Below, in pieces: positions 6,329-10,921 of a DNA stretch of 10,921 nt. The stretch spans positions 1 through 10,921 of the forward strand of contig JAHHKH010000070.1 of NCBI GenBank assembly GCA_018679695.1. The letters run 5' to 3'. The position numbers were made by a program, and so were the translations under genes. Each line of letters starts with the position of its first letter. Within the stretch, counting starts at the first letter, position 1. The notes beneath the pieces are model-generated. The model did not search any database. It was not told the DNA's origin and was given only the letters and a program-made list of their open reading frames with translations. This stretch comes from Maribacter sp. Its GTDB lineage: Bacteria; Bacteroidota; Bacteroidia; Flavobacteriales; Flavobacteriaceae.

Positions 6329-8758
6329 TTACTTCGGCACTAGAAGTACTTTTTCACTTTTTACCGAGTCTATTTTGGTTTTTGTGAAATAAACCGGAAA
6401 GTACTCGTCATTCACCCATTGATCGTACAAATTCTTGTAAAAGGGGCTTTCCGGATTCCCTGATTGTCCTGGTGGATTGGAACCTACAGAATTATCCCAA
6501 TCGTTAACGTCTACAATGATCCTGAAAGTGGCGCCAGAGGTTTGTCCATTGTTGCTTCCTGTAGAGCCGGGCGTATGTTGATTACCACCTCTTGGTCTTT
6601 TTGCCGTGTTGAACTGGGTACTTAATTCGGCATTGACTACTTGTCCTAACGGATGTTTTATTTGTACATGCTTATAATTAGCTTGCCCATATTTCCATGA
6701 ATTCATATCAGAACCATATTTGTCCTGAAGTCCCGCTACTGCCGATTCAAAAGTTCCTAAGAGGTATTCATCCCTTTTTTTAATTGGATTATTCCCGAAC
6801 TTTTTTTCAGGATTCAGAATCCATTCGATTAATTTGGCCATCTGTACATACTCGACTAGTATTTCAGCATCTGAATCTGGTAAATAGTCAAGTAGTTTGC
6901 GCTGTAATTCATTTTCCCAAGCAACATATATGGCCGCTGCTATGGAGTTTTTGTCAAGTTTAAAATCCCAATCTTTAAATTGATCCTTGGCCATGTTTGA
7001 TAATGTATTGGACGTATTTAGATTTTTCACAAGAGGTACGAGTGTTCTGGCAGGAATAGAAAGATAATCCGTCTGCAACTGCTTCATATCTTCCATATTC
7101 AATTTATTACCTGCACCAAGAACCTCATTGATCCGCATACCGCGATAGGGATCCGACCATCCAAATCCGATGGCATCCCATTCAGTGTAATCTTCGGGAG
7201 TTACGTTTTGATTGGCAGTGGCGATGAATCCCTTGGCAGGATTATATAAACTGGGTTTTTGAATGATGGGAAGATAGCCATCCCATTCATAACGTCCATC
7301 TCCTGGTACAGGAACCAAACCACTGAAATTTCTTCGTATCGGGGCAATCCCTACAGCTTGCCATCCAATATTTCCATTGGAATCTGCCCAAATCATATTC
7401 TCCCCGGGGATATGGCTGTAGTTACAGGCTTCCTTGAATTCTTCCCAATTTTTGGCTTGATTCATCCTCAGGGATGCTAAATAGGGGGAACCCCCTGGTT
7501 CCATCCAAGCACATCTAACTGCATAAGCCTTGTTATTGGTTAAATCCACAAAAGTAACCGGACCATGCCTGGTATATTTTAGCGTTACTTCTACATTCGC
7601 ACTATCTTTTACGACAATTTTTTCTTTGATGACCTTTAACTCTTCCCATTCTCCATTGTATTTATATTGGTTCGGATTCTTGGGATTAAGATCGTAAACA
7701 TATAAGTCCTCCCCATCGGTTTCGAAAACTGTCAAGCCCCATGCACCATATTCATTATGCCCAATGGATATCCCTGGAATTTCAGGTTCCCCTCCACCGA
7801 TTACATTCCATCCTGGAGCAGATAAATGCACATAATATCGAAGTGATGGAACTGCCAGTCTCCTATGTGGGTCATTTGCCATATAGCTATGTCCGTTTTC
7901 GGACAAATCGGGGGAGGTAACCCAATTATTGCTGCCAACAAAAAGTTTATCCTTTTTGGGATTTTCAAAAGCGGCAGTACTATTGATAATGGCTTCTTCG
8001 GTCTTGGATACCCTATATTTAGGCACAATATCCTCCGGTTGAAATTTTAAAGGTTTCCGGTATGCATTGTATAATTCAAGGATATCGCCTGATAAAAGAT
8101 CGCCATTTATGGCAGGATCCAAATTAATGTTAGGGTCTTTTGGATGAAACCAGAGATACTCCTTCACTTTTTGGGCCCCAACTTTAGCTACTGCCCTACC
8201 AATATCAAGTTCTTCCGTAATATTACCTAAAAGCCCTTGATGTCGGGAAATGATTACCTCGGTTGTCCACTTTTGGGGCAAAATATTCAACGCTTTGAAA
8301 GTAACTGGTAGTAACTCAGGATTTTGTAGAACCTCTTCGATATAGGCATTTACCCCATTCTTATAAGCGGTAAGAATCTCAATGCCATCAGGATGGTAAT
8401 GCTTCATTTCGGTATTCATATCACCTCTGAACTTAAAAAGCCGAGTTCCTATATCGCGCTTTAGTTCTCGTTTTCCTAGAATTTCGGATACTGTTCCTGT
8501 AGCTTGACGTCGCCAGATCTCAAATTGAAAAAGTCTATCCTTAGCGGCACAATATCCCTGCGCGAAAAAAAGGTCGTGTTGATTGTCGGCATAGATATGA
8601 TTGATCCCAACTTCGTCCCGTATTACTTCCACCGATTCCTTTAGACCATTAATTTTGATTGAATGGGTCAGCTCCGTTGTATTCTTACAACCTAGTATAA
8701 GTAGTAAAAGCAGTAAAAATCGGGGTATTGGTTTTAACGATGAGGCGTAATGTTTCAT
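6329..8758 (-). CDS. Penicillin acylase family protein (Ntn-hydrolase), lipoprotein
   Basis: These enzymes hydrolyse amides such as beta-lactam side chains, N-acyl-homoserine lactones or other acylated amines. They are made as precursors that cut themselves into alpha and beta chains. The 809-residue protein starts with a lipoprotein signal (hydrophobic residues 14-22, then LGC, Cys24). The alpha region contains DEVGINHIYAD (48-58) and FAQGYCAAKDRLFQ (65-78). The beta chain should begin at Ser276 in GSNNWV. The N-D-P-H at 295-298 places His at beta-23. Val344 is at beta-69. The Asn in ATANQN (Asn516) falls at beta-241, the number of the catalytic Asn in E. coli penicillin G acylase. His at beta-23 and Val near beta-69/70 resemble cephalosporin and AHL acylases rather than penicillin G acylase, which has Gln and Ala. 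All catalytic residues are intact. The gene converges on the lactonase, with 34 bases between them. The natural substrate is unknown. Confidence 0.93.
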   Translation of the reverse strand: MKHYASSLKPIPRFLLLLLLILGCKNTTELTHSIKINGLKESVEVIRDEVGINHIYADNQHDLFFAQGYCAAKDRLFQFEIWRRQATGTVSEILGKRELKRDIGTRLFKFRGDMNTEMKHYHPDGIEILTAYKNGVNAYIEEVLQNPELLPVTFKALNILPQKWTTEVIISRHQGLLGNITEELDIGRAVAKVGAQKVKEYLWFHPKDPNINLDPAINGDLLSGDILELYNAYRKPLKFQPEDIVPKYRVSKTEEAIINSTAAFENPKKDKLFVGSNNWVTSPDLSENGHSYMANDPHRRLAVPSLRYYVHLSAPGWNVIGGGEPEIPGISIGHNEYGAWGLTVFETDGEDLYVYDLNPKNPNQYKYNGEWEELKVIKEKIVVKDSANVEVTLKYTRHGPVTFVDLTNNKAYAVRCAWMEPGGSPYLASLRMNQAKNWEEFKEACNYSHIPGENMIWADSNGNIGWQAVGIAPIRRNFSGLVPVPGDGRYEWDGYLPIIQKPSLYNPAKGFIATANQNVTPEDYTEWDAIGFGWSDPYRGMRINEVLGAGNKLNMEDMKQLQTDYLSIPARTLVPLVKNLNTSNTLSNMAKDQFKDWDFKLDKNSIAAAIYVAWENELQRKLLDYLPDSDAEILVEYVQMAKLIEWILNPEKKFGNNPIKKRDEYLLGTFESAVAGLQDKYGSDMNSWKYGQANYKHVQIKHPLGQVVNAELSTQFNTAKRPRGGNQHTPGSTGSNNGQTSGATFRIIVDVNDWDNSVGSNPPGQSGNPESPFYKNLYDQWVNDEYFPVYFTKTKIDSVKSEKVLLVPK
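6330..6354 (+). terminator. Possible intrinsic terminator of the aldonate module, overlapping the acylase 3' end
   Basis: TACTTC at 6330-6335 and GAAGTA at 6343-6348 form a perfect 6-bp stem with a 7-base loop, followed by C and five T residues (6350-6354) and more T-rich sequence. It lies 36 bases after the lactonase stop, reads in the right direction for the plus-strand unit, and sits within the last codons of the opposing acylase gene. The stem has only two G-C pairs, so it is weak. Confidence 0.33.
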
Positions 8759-9102
8759 ATTCTGGGTTTATCGATATCCGTAAGATACTAAAATTAGGAA
8801 TTTTAATAGGAGTTATGTCCATCGGGGTAGGGTCTTTCCTATTTAAAGAATAATCCTCATGGGTTTTAATTTGGCTTTATAAGAAGGGTAAATTGATTTC
8901 CCGAATAGTTTGAAAATTGAATCCAAATTTCGGAATATATGAATGAAGCCGCTTAAAAAAAGCTTTTTATTCATCACTGAAAATAGTAGTTTTATACGCT
9001 GATGAGAGTGTTTTGAAAACAACTGTAGGCTTAATAAAGACCAATAATAATTTATTACGTTGCGTACTACGATAATCAGTATATTTAAATAAATCATTTA
9101 CA
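8759..9102. other. Divergent intergenic region, 344 bases, no supported gene
   Basis: This stretch separates the divergent starts of the acylase and the DUF3667 gene. A minus-strand frame of 84 codons (8843-9097) has low-complexity, AT-driven composition and no recognisable motif; I treat it as chance. On the acylase side, TAATTTTA (minus strand, 8796-8789) matches the -7 consensus at all but its last base and lies about 30 bases before the start, without a clear -33 partner. At 8940-8973 there is a small imperfect inverted repeat that contains the 12-base palindrome AAAAAGCTTTTT (8957-8968). A candidate promoter on the other side is listed separately. Confidence 0.55.
9059..9087 (+). promoter_or_regulatory. 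Candidate promoter for the DUF3667 gene
   Basis: GTTG at 9059-9062 (one mismatch to TTTG) is followed after 17 bases by TATATTTA at 9080-9087, which matches TAnnTTTG at all but the last position. The box ends 15 bases before the ATG, so the leader would be very short. The sequence around it is AT-rich, so the match is only suggestive. Confidence 0.35.
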
Positions 9103-10152
9103 ATGTCTTCAACCAATCAATGTAAAAATTGTGAAAAGTCTTTTGATGATTCCTTTGAGTATTGTCCGTATTGTGGTCAGGAAGCGGCAGATAATCTCAC
9201 TTTTGGGGTTTTGTTCAGCAATACCATTGAGAATTACTTTTCTATCGACGCACGGTTTTTTCGGAGTTTTGGTACCCTGATGCTCAAACCAGGTGTGTTG
9301 GCACGGCGTTTTGTAGATGGGAAGCGTCTTAAATACTTGCATCCTGCACAATTCTATTTATTTATTTCGGTGGTATTTTTCTTTATTGGTTCATTTAATG
9401 TACGCAAAGCGGACAATGAGGTATCACAGGCATTGGAAAAGGGTTTCGACAGTGAATTCACCATAGATTCGTTGCAATTGCAAAAAGATTCCCTGAATCT
9501 TGATTTGGCTAAAAAAACACTCAAGGACAATCAAGCACTTACCGGCATATCCGATGAAGAGCTATCGAAGATCGATTCGTTGATCTCAGTGGAACAGGAG
9601 GCACCCAACGTTTCCTTCACATTTCAACGAAAGACCCTGGATTCATTGATCGCCATTGATGCCCCGCTTGAAAGTAAGTTAAAGGCCATGGGTATGGGGG
9701 AGGATGCAGGGGCCTTTGAGCGAAGATTCTTCGAACAAATGCTTAAATTCTATGAGCAGAAAGGAGGGGGCATTATCAACACCTTGTATGATACGATTCC
9801 CATCGCTATGTTTTTTATGCTACCCTTGTTTGCCTTCTTATTGAAGATTTTTTATTGGAGGCGGGCTACTTTCGCCCATCACATGGTATTCAGTTTCTAT
9901 TTTTTCACCTTTCTGTTTACTTCTTTCTGCTTGTTGATCTTAACGAATACGTTGGTCGATTTACCTATATGGATAGAAGTGCTTTTCTTCTTTTCGTTCG
10001 TGGTATATTTATTATTAGCATTGCGCAATTTTTATAAAAGCGGTTGGATCGGCGCATTTTTTAAAGCCAGTATAATTTCCTTTTTATACATGATATTCAT
10101 AGTTCCAATAGCTGTTTTTGGAATTATTGTCGTCTCTTTTATGTTGTATTGA
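9103..10152 (+). CDS. DUF3667 membrane protein with N-terminal zinc ribbon
   Basis: The function of this family is not known. The 349-residue protein begins with a zinc-ribbon motif, CKNC at 7-10 and CPYC at 21-24. The conserved DUF3667 block follows, recognisable by FRSFGTLMLKPG (53-64), ARRFVDGKRLKYLHP (67-81) and AQFYLF. Membrane segments are likely at about 82-98, 232-250, 260-284, 290-307 and 320-348. Between the first and second lies a polar segment of some 130 residues (about 99-229), rich in Asp, Ser, Leu, Lys and Glu, that includes four DSL triplets (122, 129, 158 and 180). ATG 9103 is chosen because it places the first cysteine pair at the N-terminus as usual for the family. The stop is 29 bases from the stop of the convergent gene, with no hairpin between. 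No neighbour gives a clue to its role. Confidence 0.88.
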   Translation: MSSTNQCKNCEKSFDDSFEYCPYCGQEAADNLTFGVLFSNTIENYFSIDARFFRSFGTLMLKPGVLARRFVDGKRLKYLHPAQFYLFISVVFFFIGSFNVRKADNEVSQALEKGFDSEFTIDSLQLQKDSLNLDLAKKTLKDNQALTGISDEELSKIDSLISVEQEAPNVSFTFQRKTLDSLIAIDAPLESKLKAMGMGEDAGAFERRFFEQMLKFYEQKGGGIINTLYDTIPIAMFFMLPLFAFLLKIFYWRRATFAHHMVFSFYFFTFLFTSFCLLILTNTLVDLPIWIEVLFFFSFVVYLLLALRNFYKSGWIGAFFKASIISFLYMIFIVPIAVFGIIVVSFMLY

Positions 10153-10181
10153 TTTGATAAAACAATCTATTATCCATCTGT

Positions 10182-10921
10182 TTACTTTACCATAAACAGG
10201 GCATTGGCGAAAAATAACTTTCCATTTTCCCAAAAACCCCTAAAGAGCGGATTATCAACCATATAAATCACTTTTCCCGAACCGTGGTTTTCCACGCCGA
10301 AAACCAAGGTATTGGTTATCTTCTTCTGGGCTTCACTACCCGCAAAACCGGCTACGGGAACATTGTTGCCTTTCTCTAAATAAACAACAGACCCATGGTC
10401 TAAATACGCATAGGCATCAGAACCTAATTTCAAGGAAAAGTAGGTATCCGAATATCCATAAGCCAACGGATGGGTTTTATCAACCTTGGTCCTGAAAATG
10501 GCCCCGGAAATCGACCTCTTGATCGATTCGCGCTGCGTTTCATCAAAAACCTGAAGATTTTTGGAAGAATCCTTGACCATTTCCTTGGGTTTGATCCCAA
10601 AACCATTTTCCCCTGTAAGGCCTTTTATGGCTCCGCCCATGGCGATTAACTTACCTCCCTCGGAAACCCAATCCTTTAACTCGCTAAGTTTTTTGTTGTC
10701 AAAGAAATTTTTATAACCATATCCACCTGGTAAAATAAGCACATCATATTTTGAAAAGTCCACCCGATCCATATAATCGGAATCAATTACGGATATTGGA
10801 TGGTTGAGTTGTTGTTCAAAAAAATGCCAGATCTCACCAAATCGCAAGGTAGAAGTAGGTTCGCCAGAAAGAACGGCTACTTTTTGATTGGGTATCATTT
10901 GCACATAGCGCGACCCAAAAT
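10182..10921 (-). CDS. C-terminal part of a large protein with GATase1/DJ-1-like domain, probably M14 zinc carboxypeptidase (partial)
   Basis: The frame is open through the right window edge, so the GTG at 10904 is probably an internal Val codon (reading SRYVQM) and not a start. There are 245 visible residues ending at the stop. They form a class I glutamine-amidotransferase/DJ-1-like Rossmann domain: KVAVLSGE (13-20), KYDVLILPGGYGY (57-69) and GKLIAMGGA (89-97). A C-terminal section with GKVIYMVDNPLFRGFW (215-230) follows. From memory, this arrangement is found at the C-terminus of large Bacteroidota M14 zinc carboxypeptidases (about 800 or more residues); the peptidase domain itself lies outside the window. 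At the nucleophile elbow, where active amidotransferases have Cys, the sequence reads AMGGA, so this domain is probably not catalytic. The identity as M14 is inferred, while the GATase-like fold is better supported. Confidence 0.8.
   Translation of the reverse strand, partial: FGSRYVQMIPNQKVAVLSGEPTSTLRFGEIWHFFEQQLNHPISVIDSDYMDRVDFSKYDVLILPGGYGYKNFFDNKKLSELKDWVSEGGKLIAMGGAIKGLTGENGFGIKPKEMVKDSSKNLQVFDETQRESIKRSISGAIFRTKVDKTHPLAYGYSDTYFSLKLGSDAYAYLDHGSVVYLEKGNNVPVAGFAGSEAQKKITNTLVFGVENHGSGKVIYMVDNPLFRGFWENGKLFFANALFMVK

Noticed and set aside
8843..9097. 84-codon minus-strand frame in the intergenic region upstream of the DUF3667 gene
   Set aside because: Composition is AT-driven (Ile, Leu, Lys, Phe, Ser), there is no motif or start signal, and it ends close to the acylase promoter area; most likely chance.
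10902..10904. GTG at 10904 as the start of a 240-residue DJ-1-like protein
   Set aside because: The frame stays open upstream to the window edge with protein-like sequence (FGSRY), so a larger protein continuing out of the window is more likely.

Overview
The window looks like chromosomal DNA from a marine-type member of the Flavobacteriaceae (Bacteroidota). It is AT-rich, start codons lack clear Shine-Dalgarno sequences, a Bacteroidota-type -7 box (TAnnTTTG) precedes rimO, several lipoproteins are present, and a DUF3667 protein occurs, a family known mainly from this phylum. The species cannot be named from the sequence. No RNA genes, insertion sequences, CRISPR arrays, origins or attachment sites were seen.

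Layout from left to right. (1) A lipoprotein serine hydrolase of the beta-lactamase/class C fold on the minus strand, cut by the left edge. (2) Divergent from it, rimO, the radical-SAM methylthiotransferase of ribosomal protein S12. (3) A 295-base gap, then three tightly packed plus-strand genes at 2785-6294: a galactonate dehydratase (dgoD-like), a GntP-family aldonate/H+ symporter and a lipoprotein SMP-30/gluconolactonase-type lactonase. (4) Converging on these, an 809-residue lipoprotein of the penicillin acylase (Ntn-hydrolase) family on the minus strand. (5) A 344-base non-coding stretch. (6) A DUF3667 membrane protein with an N-terminal zinc ribbon on the plus strand. (7) Converging on it, the C-terminal part of a minus-strand protein with a GATase1/DJ-1-like domain, probably the tail of a large M14 zinc carboxypeptidase; it runs off the right edge.

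The best-supported joint function is the three-gene module. The lactonase acts outside the cytoplasm and opens an aldonolactone. The GntP permease imports the aldonate. The dehydratase converts it, if it is D-galactonate, to 2-keto-3-deoxy-D-galactonate. The kinase, the aldolase and the sugar dehydrogenase needed to complete this route are not in the window. The other genes are housekeeping (rimO) or unlinked secreted hydrolases. No wholly new system is evident. The most interesting points are the compact periplasm-to-cytoplasm aldonate module, the AHL/cephalosporin-acylase-type active site of the acylase, and the apparently non-catalytic GATase-like tail at the right edge.
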